Positions 45,462 through 57,388 of a DNA stretch of 64,000 bases are shown piece by piece (position 1 is the first letter of the stretch; each line of letters opens with the position of its first letter). The stretch comes from Hydrangea macrophylla (lineage: Eukaryota > Streptophyta > Magnoliopsida > Cornales > Hydrangeaceae): NCBI GenBank assembly GCA_033977485.1, contig CM066994.1, positions 23,528,681-23,592,680 on the forward strand, written 5' to 3'. Under the pieces are notes generated by a model that was not told the origin of the DNA, ran no database searches, and saw nothing but the letters and a program-made list of their open reading frames with translations. Made by a program: the position numbers and the translations under genes.

Positions 45462-46965
45462 TGTTAGAAAGATAAGTTTAAAATAAATTTAAACACATAG
45501 CGGAAAGATTAAGTTAAAAAATCTTTATCGGTAGCCCGGATCTACTACTTATCAATTCCACAGATGCGTAGACAAAAGAGGGAGAAGAGTTATACCTCAG
45601 GTCTTGAACCCAGTTCTGATTTTCTTCTTCCTTTATGGTGTAGCAACCTCCACTAGGTTGTTTTCACCCTTATGACTCCTGCAGATGCTTTCGGAGAGGC
45701 TAGAGTTGGTGGGAACTCTAACAGGGAGGATAAGAAGGCTAAGAAAACCCTAAAATAGTTTCTGCAGCTCTCGTATAAAAAAACAATGATCATTTAACTC
45801 TGTACTCAGCTGCCCTATTTATATATTTCCAAAATCGACTTTAAGCCTTCGACCCATTATAGTGGCTTCGATCGAACGAAGTTTCAATCAGTTGAACCAC
45901 TTTCGATCGATCGAACTTGCCTTGACTTCAATTGATCAAAACTTTTTCAATCAATTAAACCTCTCATGACAAGATCCTCTTGTGCCTTTCCAATCATCCT
46001 CGTGAAGCTAAGAGTAGGACCTCCCAGACTCTTTATTGTTGGCTCAGACTAGTTATTAATTCCCATGACCAAACTCTTTGATCAACAAACTAACCAGCAA
46101 CGTAAGTTAACGTTTATTCCACTATAAAACGATAACTGAACTCCAACGTAAAAGAACATATCCGAAGTGATAACTAGACTTGTTTGGTGTACTAATGTCC
46201 CTCTACCTTCAGAATTTGTAATCATATCCAGGTAGTCAGATAACTGTTACTGTCATCCTGAATCATGATTACTTCTTGTATTCCTTGAGTCCCATTCACC
46301 ACTCATGATTACCAAACATGTTGATAACTACTTATCAATAAAATTGTAGTTCTTAGTAATCAACTTGGTGGCATTCTCAAGGGAATGCTTACTCTTTTAC
46401 AGAGGGTAGATTCTATCTTGATAATATATGTTCACAACCCTACAAACATAACATACCCAAGATACCCAGGTGTTGTTCTGTCAGACCTCACTGATTAGTA
46501 AGTCAAAGCAGTCATATCCACAGTCTGTGTTCATAACCGTCTCAAGATTAAGAACACGTACCTTATACAAGTTTTAAGTTCCTATCGACTATTGATAATA
46601 TTAAGTGTTATTAGGAAAGCTCATGTCCGTCAATGTACTATAAGCACTAGCATATTTAACTAAGAGCTATACTCTAGTATTGAGATTCATCACTCCATCC
46701 AATGGTAGTTAATCATGCTACAGTGTAAATCTAATGAGATATCCAATCTCATCATCCACTGCGATAAATTCTAAGTATCAAAGAATAGTAATTTGTATCT
46801 CGCTTGTATGTATCTCATACATACACGAATTACTTACTATGATACTTAAGGATTAAACAATCATCTCATGAAAGACATACATAACACAATGTAAAGCTGA
46901 TATCCATATATTAAAATGTCAATGTCTCATACATATAGTAATGGTTTGAGGGCACAAATCCTACA
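45462..46965 (-). mobile_element. 5' LTR of copia element
   Basis: Minus-strand ends TGTAGGATTTGTGCCC and CTTTCTAACA. TATA box TATTTATATAT (plus-strand reading) at 45816-45826, with the palindrome cluster immediately upstream on the minus strand (45848-45962). Confidence 0.85.
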
Positions 46966-48730
46966 AACTTCTATCGTCAGTTTGGACCTAAGTGGAGTCA
47001 GTGCCTTTAAGTATTGTAGGCGCCCGATTTATCTAAGAGTTTTACTCAGTTAACCCTAAGGCATGCAAATACTTGGTGCGACCTCCTGTAGTTTTTATTC
47101 CCTCTTGCCCTCCAAGCTTTTACTGAGGTAGGTGTTGCAGGAACAATTACTGTAGGAGGCCGACCTAGAACATTTGGAGTTCCAGGGTCTTTTGATGCCT
47201 CGAGTGTGATTACGAGGTCTTTCGGTGCCTCGGGTATGATCCCGAGGTCTTTTGGTTGCCTCGGGTATGATCCTGAGGTGTTTTGAATGCTCTTTGACAG
47301 TCCATGGAGCCTCGTGCTATGATCGGGCAAAAGCAACACTGTAGTTGGGCTCGCTTGGACTGTTAGAAAGGTCGGGTCGGGATCCATGGGCTCCTAGCCG
47401 CTGTCAATTGGAGGACAGGTCGGGATTGCTAGATCCTGATTGATGTGAACTAGAGGTCGGGTTAGGGCTGTCGGACCCTGACTGCTGTGAGTTGGAGGAA
47501 CTGCCAGAACTACTGGGCTTCTCCACATTGTTCTTCCTAGGTTGTTCTCGCTTTCGCTTACTATTGCTCTTTCTGGGCTGTTCTTCCAGAGCTATTCTCG
47601 CTTTCGATGCCCGGGGACTCTGGTCTTTAGAAATTCTTCAGTTTTAATGTATTTTCTAACTTTCTCCATGAGTTCAACCAAGGTTGTCGGTCGATTTCTG
47701 TGGAATGATGTGGTGCACTTGGTGTGTTGCTGTAATGGCAACTGTCTCATTCAGATTGCGACCTTGAAGCTTCTATCGATTGAACCGATCGGTGTAATCC
47801 TTCAACGACTCTCTGCTTTGCTGCCTGACAGTAAGTAGCTGGGTGTCAGGTTACAGCCGGTTGAGCATGCCTATGAACTAGCTAATGAATTGTTGTTGAG
47901 CTCTTTGAAATCTTTGACCAATCGGGGCTTTAAGGAGTGGAACCATTGAGCGACCGGGCCTTTTAAAGTGCTGGGAAAGGCCAGGCAGTACAGTTCGTCA
48001 GCGTTGGTGGCCAGGGCCATTTGAGCCTTGTAGGTCCGGAGGTGATCGACAGGGCTTTTTCGAGCCGTGATAAGAATCTATACGAGGATGTTTAAATTTG
48101 CGTGGGATGGATAACCTTGTGTTCTGGCTGGAGAACGCTGAGTCTATCTCGATATTGATATGAATAGCATCCTGGCCTAGGTCTTTGGCCATGCCATCGA
48201 TCTGTTTCTCTAAATTCTTAATACGGGTCATCACACTTCCCTGACCAATATCCGGGACTTTGGTTGGGTCAGTAGAAGAGGCTTCCTTCTCATGCCGGTG
48301 CGCTGTCCCCTGGGATCGGGCTAAGCTATGACTCCGGTTGATCGTGTGCCCAATGACACCTTGGCTCTTGACCGAAGGACCCTAGACTATTTCTGTGGCC
48401 ATATGCTCTTGCCTTTCCTCTCAGGTAGCATGCCTACCGATGATGTCTCTGGCATCCTTAACGCAGTATGGGTTGGCTCGGGCACGTTGTCTGGTCAAGA
48501 TCGGCTCCCAACTGTACGCAACATTCCCGGGCTATTTCCCGGCCACTGGAGGATTGCTTTGTTGGACCAACAGGGCTTCGATCTGCTGCTGGGTTTGACG
48601 TTGGATCTTCAAGAGCTGTGCGAGGGTTACAGTGATCTGTTTCTGTGTCAAGACCGTTGTAGCCTGAGTCGGCGCCGGCAGAACATTCAGGTTGGCCTGT
48701 TGCGCAACCTACTTACCCTTCTTTAGAGTC
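46966..48730 (-). pseudogene. Tat-like gypsy Gag remnant
   Basis: 48234-47998 encodes an N-terminal segment ending LSIPRKFKHPRIDSYHGSKKP, the conserved PxxFKxPxIxxYDGxxDP motif of Tat-lineage Gag. Further along, after frame changes, VRQQSRESLKDYTDRFNR (about 47815-47760) matches the Gag core. Stops and frameshifts are frequent. A roughly 32-bp segment containing GCCTCGGGTATGATC is repeated three times at 47200-47285. The pol part is missing because the copia element and deletions separate it from the 3' LTR. Primer site and 5' LTR lie just to the right in the proper order. Confidence 0.75.
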
Positions 48731-48771
48731 ATGATAATCAGTTAAGTGATTTGTTTCTAAAAAATTGTCGT

Positions 48772-48789
48772 TTCCCACAGACGGCACCA
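48772..48789 (-). promoter_or_regulatory. Primer binding site of Tat-like element
   Basis: The minus strand reads TGGTGCCGTCTGTGGGAA, a primer site form common in Tat-lineage gypsy elements. I do not name the tRNA with confidence. Confidence 0.75.
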
Positions 48790-48792
48790 AGC

Positions 48793-49362
48793 TGATGATG
48801 CCTAAATTTGAAGAGAGAGACAGTGAGAGACCAATTTTTTGTATGTGGTTCGGCCATGTTAATGATAGAACCTACGTCCACGTGTGTGTCTGAGCATGTT
48901 CACTATACTGTAAAAAACCGATGACCTGTGGTGAACCCACAATAGTCTGGAGCTACCATAGGTCAGCCGGGCACGATGATGATTGATATAGGGGTGCTAT
49001 GTAGATTGAAAAATCGGTCCCCATAAAGGAGGTACGTGGTCTCTTTTATAGATGCAAGAGACCTACTCGTACGAGGAAGCTAATCAGACTAGGTAATACA
49101 ATCCTGATTAAGTGTGATTGACACAAATAAAGTATGTTTCCTAATTATATTAGGAAACTTTCTACACATTCCATTATTCTTCTCACTTGAGTAGGAATCT
49201 ATCTGGAACATTCTGGATCATGCCTCGGGGCCTGTGCGAGCTGTCCCCATGACGAGTCGTGCATGCGCGGTCTTCTTGACCTGTTGGTCGGGTCTCGCGC
49301 ATATTTCGCTCAGGATAGAGGCTGAGCAGAACCTCTCGGTAGTTGAATAGAGCCAATTTCAG
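48793..49362 (-). mobile_element. Tat-like 5' LTR, truncated
   Basis: Homologous along its length to 37319-37921 (shared GAGAGACCAATTTTTTGTAT and CATGCCTCGGGGCCTGTG). The last 10 or so bases, expected to read AAGCGTATCA, are replaced at about 49361. Confidence 0.8.
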
Positions 49363-49365
49363 AAG

Positions 49366-51032
49366 TAATGGCAAAGATAAAGATCATGGTATAACATCTC
49401 ATCATGCTACTCAATGTCCAGCATTACCAAATCCATGCATGCAGCCTATGCAACCACCCCATGCATCTAACTTCATGCCAGGATGATGAATCCCTAACTG
49501 AATAATCATCTTACTAACCATTCTCATATTCATATCCATTTCCATATCCATTCATCGATATAACAATATCAATCTATATCCATACGTCAATATAATAATA
49601 CAATGCTGATATCTATATGTCGATACCATAATACTAATCTGATATCCATGTGTTGATATAATAATACCAATCTAATATCCATACGTCTATACCATAATAC
49701 CAATCGAAATCACCCGACTAGGTAGTAGGTCCCACGATCCCTTGATAGGGATACTGGTCGTCTACACAGTACCTCCTATCTTTAAACGATGGAAGGGGCA
49801 CATCGGACGTCTTCTACGATGTGTATATCCTCACTGGTCATCTACGTGATGAGTATACATTAGGGCAATAGCCGGACGTAATCGTCACCGGTATACTGGA
49901 TGTCTTCAACAGTGCATACGCACTAATGGACATCTTCAATTGTAACTATCCCACGTCTACCCGACTCGTCAGGCGTTGATCCCACATATCCAAAGTACAC
50001 ATATCTCATATTCCATATTGAGGCACAGTTTCCAATTCTCATCATATTCTCTTATCTCTTCATAACACTATCCCACGCATGCTGACCACATATTATGTAA
50101 TGCTCATGCTCCAGATAACCAGACTACCACATGCTCTGTGTTCAACATAACTACTCCTTACTGATTATTAACATGCAGTTGTGTTCCATTCTACTATTCA
50201 GTTTAAAAATATCAATATATGGAATCATGGTACAACATTTAACCAACTAAACAGTTTATATTATAATCAACAGGGATTAATCATATTCTGTAGAGTTCGA
50301 TTGATTGAACTCTTTTCAATTAATTAAGGAAAAGCAGTTTCGATTGAATTGAGTGAGTTAATGAACTCACCTCACTCCAGCGGTCCGATGACGGCGTTCC
50401 CAAGCTTGACGACGAAGGCGGCTATGGTGAGTTCCCTCTCTCTCTCCTTCTTCTCTGTCCCTCTTCTCCTCTCTGTCTTTCTCTTTCTCTTCTTCTTCTT
50501 CTTCCTCTTCTTCTTCTTCTTCTTCCTCTTCTCTCTATCCAAGAATATATATATATATATATAAATATCACACATGCATACACACATACTATTATCTGTA
50601 CATATATACGGAACACACACACGCATACACCAACTCTCTCTCTTTCCTCTCTAAACTGCCAAACACCCCAGACACACACGAACACATACATACACACACA
50701 CATATATATGGAGGGAAAAAGAGCAGGTGGAAAACACTGGGATAAAGATCATAACATGCTCGATCGATTAAAGTGAATTCGATCGATTGAGAACAGGTCG
50801 GTCAAGGTTCGATCGATTGAAAGGAGTTCAATCGCTTAACAAAGGGTACACGTCACAGAATCAAGTCGGCAGAGTTTCGATCGATTGAAACGAGTTCGAC
50901 CGCTTGAGAATACAAAAGTTCAAGCGATCGAGAAGACTTCGATCAATTGAGATAGGTTCTTCACTAAGGGCTCACACAAGTATACAGGGTCTTATTTATA
51001 TAACCATGTATCCAAAAATACAGGGTATTACA
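49366..51032 (-). mobile_element. Tekay-like LTR fragment (copy C)
   Basis: On the minus strand it starts TGTAATACCCTG at 51032, like the LTRs at 21771 and 27912. The other end is lost. It contains CGATCGATT-type palindromes in two places (50757-50953 and, weaker, 50288-50356) around a minus-strand TATA-like stretch (50701-50709), TC/CTT microsatellites (50420-50545), and a tandem array at 49520-49720. Confidence 0.65.
49520..49720. repeat. 33-bp degenerate tandem array
   Basis: Units of ATATCCATACGTCAATATAA followed by TAATACCAATC repeat about five times with substitutions. It lies in the same broad part of the LTR as the arrays of copies A and B but is unrelated in sequence. Confidence 0.7.
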
Positions 51033-51126
51033 CGGGGCAAATATCTCCTTAAAGACAGCGTTGATTTCGCGCCTCAAACCCATATACATCGTCTGATTTC
51101 CTTCACCAGATTAATTTGGTCCAACA
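51033..51126. mobile_element. Right LTR fragment of outer element
   Basis: 94 bp nearly identical to 37153-37262, ending GGTCCAACA before the TSD GAAAG. Confidence 0.7.
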
Positions 51127-51131
51127 GAAAG

Positions 51132-53590
51132 ATCAGATAGAAAAGGTTTAAAATCCCTAGCCTGAAGGTTGCGAGAGGGATTACTTTCTCAAGGTTACCG
51201 AAGCGAAATGATGTGTCTAGAGATTAAATGTCAAAAGAAAATAAAAGAAGGAAGAAGAAAAGTAGAGAATAAGGGATGTAAGATGGAGATTTAATAATAA
51301 ATTCGAAGTTCGGTGTTTTTAAGGATTATGGGCAACCTAATTACAATCTCTACTACCATAACCCTTTCCAAAGTTGTGCACAAATCTACACCTTCCTATA
51401 ATTTAATTTGGATTTCAAAGTACTAATCAAGATTAACTTTGAATTTTTTTTCCAAACTTAATAGGCCATATCTTTCAATCAACAAATCTTTTTTATTTCT
51501 ACAATTTATATTTTTGAGATCTACTCGATGAACTAATTCTATGAAACTTCACCTAGGTTTGAATTTTTACTTACGTTGTTATGTGAAATTTCACTTAAAC
51601 TTAATTTTTGAATGCAAAGTATGATCACACAGTTTAAAATTATTTGGATGAGAAATCTGTTCGTCTCGCATATTTGGATTGCCAAAGAGGAATTGCGTCT
51701 TAAACTTGTTTTGGGATAAAATTTTAACCTGGTTTGGTTCAATCGTATCAGGTGTATTTTTGCCTTGAGAAATGAAATTCAACAAGTCAAAAGATGTAAC
51801 TTAACAAATACAACTTATTGTGGGACTTCTTAAAAAGTTGCCAAAAATATTGTCCTTTTAACTTGTGAAATTGGTTGGGAATATTTGGGTCTAAATTACT
51901 TTTTCTCTTTTAAAGGTGAAGGATGAAAAAAATTATGCACAAAAACAAAGTAAAAGACTCCAAAACTTGGGAAGTGGGACACAAAGAATGGGCCAAGACA
52001 AAGCCTCATTCCTTGTGAAGGAGAGGCCCATTTAGCGGTCCTCACTCTTATATTTACTCTTTGGAGTTTGGAAAAATATCAGACTATTCGGAGAAAATGA
52101 ATAAAGACATTTTGAGTTTAGAAAGTAACTTTACTTAAAAAGGTAAACACAGTCTTTTTTGGCTATTAAAAGAAAACAACCTCATACAAATTAGGTTTGT
52201 AACATGGTTATTAGTAATGCAATCCATGTTTTTATCTTTAGTTTCATATTGCTATACTAGTTTGCAGATTTTGGCAAGGAAAATGAAATTAATATAAAGG
52301 AAATAAGTTATTCATTTAGTTACTGTAAAAAAAATTATTTATTTAGTCACTATATTTATTTTAAATACAATAAGGAAAAATAAAAATGGAGGATAGAAGG
52401 GAACATACATTTTCATTGTAAATCTTGCCTTCCCTTTCTGCTTTTATGGTTCTTGATTTCTTTTTCTTTTTCTTTTTTATTTTTATCATTTGACAAAATT
52501 TTAAGTTTTAACTAAATTCTGCGTTTTGAGTCCAATCGTGTGTTGGAAAAGTGTTTCCAAACAGGAGTATAATTCCTAGTTGAATTCTCCAACTTATGTT
52601 ACCAATATTAACTGAGTGTCAAGCAAACAAAAAGTAAACAGCTTTAGGTATTAGGTTCAAATCAAATCGTATAATGCCATCCAACTAAAGTACCAGAATA
52701 AATATTTCATAATTTTCTGGACTACAATGATACATAGATCTTTATTAATATGCAAACTCAGGATTGTCCAAAATACTTTGAGCTTATTAATGATTTCTAG
52801 TTTGAAAGCAATGGTGAGCAATGGTGAGAACGAGAAGTTATTCCAAGAGACCGCCAAATCACGTTATTATGTTGATGTTGTATGACGTTTCACTTACATT
52901 GAGCTAAGTGTCATTTAATACTAGGGGTACATGACAAGTAGTGGAAGCATGAATACAACGAAATATTATGAAATCGTATGTCATCACCAACACATATAAT
53001 AAGTGGTGCACGAAAAATCATATGAGTGGAGGCATCACACTCTGTCAGTACGTACGATCATGTGATGTGTCATACTCATCCGGTGGAATCATGAAATATG
53101 TATTTGAAACAAATTTGTCTATATATGAATATTAATGCTACACTCACACCACCCACTCATAATCACTTTTAATAAATCCCACAGTATCACTTAGCCTCAC
53201 AACATACCACCTAGGAGTTAAAATTTCAATGCCTTCATTGTCCACATGGATTATTACAACAGAGATACAATAAGGAGACATGCAAAACTAACTGGTTTGA
53301 CAGACTTGTACATAATTGTGTAGATGTAACAAAGTTATACATAACAGTAATCCAGACTCTCTATCTCAAATCCTAGATGCTCTCTGTAGAGTTCCATCTT
53401 AGTACTTCGGAGGGGAATCTAGTATCTATTTTATGAACGAAGACAATATTCCACATACAATTCATCGTTTGTGCAGCTCGTAACATAAGCATAATCATTT
53501 TTCAAAAATTTCGCTTTGGGTATTTTGAACAGTGAGCCAATGATTTATTTATTTATTTATTTTTATTTTTTATTTTTATTTATTGAAGGG
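51132..53590. other. Intergenic, nothing recognised
   Basis: AT-rich with short frames only. No domain, RNA gene or clear repeat was seen, apart from a TTTA microsatellite at about 53540-53585. Confidence 0.45.
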
Positions 53591-53829
53591 GGGTGTGATT
53601 AACTACATTTTATCCTTTTGTGGTTAGGTCCAGTTTCACTTTACCAAGAGGGTTAATTGTTTTTTTTTTTTTTGGCGCCAACTTTAGAATTTTCATTAAT
53701 TTTGAGATAAAGCTTAACAGTTTCACTTTAGTACTCTAAAACCACATAAAGATTAATTATTCACTTTTAAACTATAAAAAATAAAATAAAACTGTATCTA
53801 ATCACAAAAGATAAAATATAATTAACCCC
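53591..53829. mobile_element. Foldback MITE (TTTGTGGTTAGG family)
   Basis: The left end GGTGTGATTAACTACATTTT and the inverted right end GGGGTTAATTATATTTTATC pair, and TTTTGTGGTTAG / TTTTGTGATTAG match further in. The TSD is unclear. Confidence 0.5.
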
Positions 53830-54204
53830 TTTTTTTCCATACACCAATGATTGCAATCAACTATAGTCACTAGAACACAATCTTGCTTCAAGTTGGGTGA
53901 AAATGCAATGTGGGACACCACCAAATGTTTGATTTTTTTTTTTTTTTGGCTTTCCCTGTCTTTTTTTTTTTTTTTTCTTTTTGGTACAAACTTTCCCTTG
54001 TCTTCTGAATGATCAAAACATTAATGTGTTTATGACTTCATGTGAAATGGAGGACCATTTTGTGTCACAAAAATTGTCCCATTACCATATTACTCCATAC
54101 ATTGCCCTCGAACGTGGGCCCAATTTATAATGAAGCCGACTGTATGGAGATTCTCTCTCCCTGTCATGTGTCCTTCTATTTGATGCCAATGACATCTAAC
54201 TACC

Positions 54205-54376
54205 GGAGAAGTATTCAGTGCAGTTTCCTCAGTGCTGTGCAAACTGTGCCTCTCACAGTTTGCACAGTATTTGCACAGTTTTCAAAATAACAGAAACAGT
54301 TTTGAGAAAAATACTGTGCAAAATATGAGAGGCACAGTTTGCACAGCACTGAGGAAACTGCACTGAATACTTCTCC
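54205..54376. mobile_element. Mutator-type MITE, 9-bp TSD CTAACTACC
   Basis: 172 bp. The arms are near-perfect over about 50 bases (GGAGAAGTATTCAGTGCAGT and its inverse). Identical CTAACTACC flanks it at 54196-54204 and 54377-54385. Confidence 0.88.
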
Positions 54377-54410
54377 CTAACTACCAACCTAATTGTATAG
54401 TCTTTCATTT

Positions 54411-54595
54411 GGATAATACTTGGGGCACAACCAAAGCCACAACTTTTTTTGCACAACCTCTATTTTGTGTCTATCTCTCTCCTAGTGGACACTGTGGGGT
54501 CACTGGCACTGTGGGACCCATCAAGAGAGAGATAGACACAAAATGAAGGTTGTGCAAAAAAAGTTGTGGCTTTGGTTGTGCCCCAAGTATTACTC
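54411..54595. mobile_element. Mutator-type MITE, GGGTRATACTTGGG family, TSD CTTTCATTT
   Basis: 185 bp with ends GGATAATACTTGGGGCAC and inverted GAGTAATACTTGGGGCAC, and arms of about 45 bases. Identical CTTTCATTT flanks it at 54402-54410 and 54596-54604. Confidence 0.88.
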
Positions 54596-54698
54596 CTTTC
54601 ATTTTGATGGTATGGTACAAACAAATAAAAATTCGCCATCCACACACATTTCACTCCAAATTTAAATAAAAATATGTTTTCCCCGAAGCACTATAACC

Positions 54699-55345
54699 CA
54701 GGCCCGCCCTGGGGAAAGTCGGTAAAGTGATCGTTTTAGGCCCTCAGATATTTAATTAATTTAAGAGTCTCATTTTTGGTACCAACTTTACATTTTTATA
54801 TTGGGTTCTTATAAAAAATTTACTATAATATAGTCTAATAAAGACCTCAACCCAAACTAAAATGATCCAAAATTTTCACATATAAAACTACAAAGTTAAG
54901 CTCAAACAACCCTCTAGAATAAGACCATATTTTTTACTAGAGAATAATTATTTTACTATTAAAAAAAAGATTAATTGAACAACTCATAATGTGTTACACT
55001 TTTTTTAAAAAAATAAAAATAAATCAGTGTATTGAAAAAATGTAAGAAAATTAAGTTTTTCTCAATTCCCCCTATTCCTTTTAGTTTTAGCCCCAAACAA
55101 ACCCTCCAGTTGTAGGTTATTTTTAATTAATAGCTTGGTTTCAAATTATTGGTTGTTCAAATAAGTATTTAATTATGCTGTAAGTTGTTAGAACATTTTG
55201 CAATGTGATATTGAAAACCAATATATAATCATAATTATGTATACGTAGACTCCAAAAAAAAATTGTCCGGGCAGAACGCCCGTATAGCCCCGGGTCCCAT
55301 TTTAAAAGTTTACTTTGAGCCCCCTAAAGCTCAGGACCAGCCCTG
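54699..55345. mobile_element. hAT-like non-autonomous element
   Basis: Ends CAGGCCCGCCCTGGGG and inverted CAGGGCTGGTCCTGAG match the hAT family at 33685-34009. No clean 8-bp TSD (CTATAACC against ACCATACC). No transposase was seen. Confidence 0.55.
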
Positions 55346-55488
55346 ACCATACCATATGTATAAGTGTACGTGATTATACTGATGTGGGCGCCTTTGTAGT
55401 ATTTAATATTGGGAGAATTAATTAGAAGTTTTTAATAGAGATTGTAATTCAAGAATAGTCTAATCTTTTTTTTTCTTTTAAGTGATAA

Positions 55489-56225
55489 GAGTATCTGCAA
55501 TCGGTACAACAAATTTAAACAAAACTTAGCTTAAGTTTGTTGTACAAGTTGTGTGCGCTTGCACTGGTGTACCTCTCAAACGACTCTTTCAAAGCCGTTT
55601 GAGACAAAACGGTATCATTTAATATGAAATGTAACATTTATACACAAAAAAAAAAAAAAGAAGGCCAAAAGCCCCAAACGGCTCACACTCGCACAGTGTG
55701 TGCCGTGTCGGAGATTGTTTGGTGGCACACGGCTTTGTGTGTGCCGTTTGGGCTCTCACGGCACACCATGTGCCGTATGCCAGTACAACAATGAAACTTA
55801 AGCAAACAACAAACTTAAGTTTTACTAAGTTTCTTCCCTTAAGTTTAAGGGTTTATTACACTTTACCCCCTATGGTTTAGCCCGATGCCACTTTACCCCC
55901 TATGGTTTAAAATTGACTACTTAACCTTCCTGTGCTTTTCGAGTAAAGTGTTACCGCTAAAATTAGTGACCACTTTACCCCCCCTGTGGTTTGGTCTGAT
56001 GACACTTTACCCCCTTATGGTTTGGCGCGATGACACCTTAACCCCCCATGTGCTTTCGGAGCAAAGTGTCAAGTTCACACTTTTTTTAGCGGTGACACTT
56101 TACCCGAAAGCACAGGGGGTAAAGTGTAATTAACCCTAAGTTTAATGTTTAGTCTGCTTCACTGCAAGTGTACAATGCAAAGTTTCCTTAAGTTTATGGT
56201 ATGACACCACCCACTGCAGATGCTC
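55489..56225. mobile_element. PIF/Harbinger MITE, TSD TAA, hosting another MITE
   Basis: Ends GAGTATCTGCAATCGG and inverted GAGCATCTGCAGTGGG, flanked by TAA at 55486-55488 and 56226-56228. Internal inverted blocks (AACTTAAGCAAACAACAAAC and similar) remain. The MULE MITE 55849-56136 is inserted inside. Confidence 0.8.
55849..56136. mobile_element. Mutator-type MITE, 9-bp TSD TAAGTTTAA
   Basis: 288 bp with ends GGGTTTATTACACTTTACCC and inverted GGGTTAATTACACTTTACCC. Identical TAAGTTTAA flanks it at 55840-55848 and 56137-56145. Four internal TTTACCCCC phrases repeat. Confidence 0.9.
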
Positions 56226-56703
56226 TAAGGACGTTTTTGAATTGTTTGGCATTAAGTTCATTTTTAAACTGAAAGTAAAGTTATTGGAAAATTTGCCCTA
56301 ATTTCACACACGTTGAATGTGTTGTTCTGCCACCTCAGCACGTGTTTCAAGGCAAATTTTTTGTTTTCAAACTTTAAAATATCATAAATTTCAAATCACA
56401 ACTCCATATTGAAAGAATTTATATCTCCGTAATTTAAAAGAAAAGATCTATCAAACAAGATTCAGAGTGACTATAAATAATAAAATAATAATAATAATAA
56501 TAATAAATAATAATAACAAAACATGTCAATGTCAGATAAAATAATATAATGTGGTCTTTGCGAACGTGACATGTCTATCTTTGAAAATATATTTTGTCTT
56601 TGATGATATGTTACTTTTTTTTACTTGGACAGTATTGTAAAAGGCATAAACATAGTTTTTTTTTTTTAGGAGTTATAAATCTTGTTCAAAAATAAAATAT
56701 AAA

Positions 56704-56885
56704 GAGTAATATTGTGCTTTCCAAATTTATATCCCAAAAATACTTCCTAAAAGATGTGGCAGTGGGGCCAGATAGATTACTTCCAATCAAAATTCAACTG
56801 ATCCCACTGTATTAGACATGACACCACTATCATATCATTTAAAAAGCACTTTTAAAATAAAAATTTAGAAAACATAGCATTACTC
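56704..56885. mobile_element. MITE, GAGTAATGCTATG family (copy 3)
   Basis: 182 bp with ends GAGTAATATTGTGCTTTCC and inverted GAGTAATGCTATGTTTTC, flanked by AAATATAAA and AAATATATA (eight of nine). Confidence 0.8.
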
Positions 56886-57147
56886 AAATATATATTATTG
56901 CCCTCCCTCCATCCCAATCAGCATGTCATTATATAATGATAAACACACAACTAGTCTGCAAGAAACAAAGACTTTGTCACATGAGACCCAAATTTATACC
57001 ATATGACCTTAATTACATCGGAAGTCTTTAGGTAATATTGGGAGATGCTGATGGAAGTGTGCTAATGGTTAGAGATGGATCCAAAGTTTACGGTGCTAAT
57101 GCTATATGTGAAGATACTTAGCTAGCCTTGGAGTATAAAATAATTTT

Positions 57148-57388
57148 GGGTAAATATCACTTACCTCTTCTGAGGTTTGGCCTTAATACACATATCTCTC
57201 TTCACACTTCAGGAATTTCAGTTACCTCCCTTATTTTTAAACTCTCCCTTTAACAAATCGGTAGAAAATTTAAAAGAATCTAACACTAAAATTTAGATAT
57301 AAGGGAGAAAAGTGAGATTCCTAAAACGTTAGAGAAGATATGTGTATTAATAAGGACAAGCCTCAAAAGAGGCAGGTAATATTTACCC
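57148..57388. mobile_element. Mutator-type MITE, GGGTAAATATCAC ends
   Basis: 241 bp. The arms GGGTAAATATCACTTACCTC and inverted GGGTAAATATTACCTGCCTC extend over about 50 bases. Flanks AATAATTTT and AATAATATT match at eight of nine. Confidence 0.78.

Larger units (their letters stand above)
38489..46965 (-). mobile_element. Nearly complete Ty1/copia element
   Basis: About 8.5 kb on the minus strand: 5' LTR 45462-46965, primer site, leader, gag, integrase, RT, RNase H, polypurine tract (minus AGTGGGAGTTT at 39994-40004), 3' LTR 38489-39993. LTR lengths are 1504 and 1505 bp. Gene order gag-IN-RT-RH is diagnostic of copia. Scattered stops inactivate each gene. No matching 5-bp TSD was found (ATAAT against AACTT). 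Confidence 0.9.
36650..51126. mobile_element. Outer LTR element hosting nested insertions, TSD GAAAG
   Basis: The left LTR is 36650-37262 (TGTTGGGTATG...GGTCTAACA). Only the last 94 bp of the right LTR remain (51033-51126, ending GGTCCAACA). The shared part (CAAATATCTCC..., CACCAGATTAATTTGGT) is nearly identical, and GAAAG flanks both outer ends (36645-36649 and 51127-51131). A possible gag start (MEGGSEITRT) at about 37281 on the plus strand is cut by the Tat-like insertion. The interior is otherwise replaced by nested elements and deletions. Confidence 0.7.

Noticed and set aside
38484..46970. 5-bp TSD for the copia element
   Set aside because: ATAAT and AACTT do not match. I kept the element call on LTRs and gene order alone.
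54691..55353. 8-bp TSD for the hAT-like element
   Set aside because: CTATAACC and ACCATACC match at too few positions in register.
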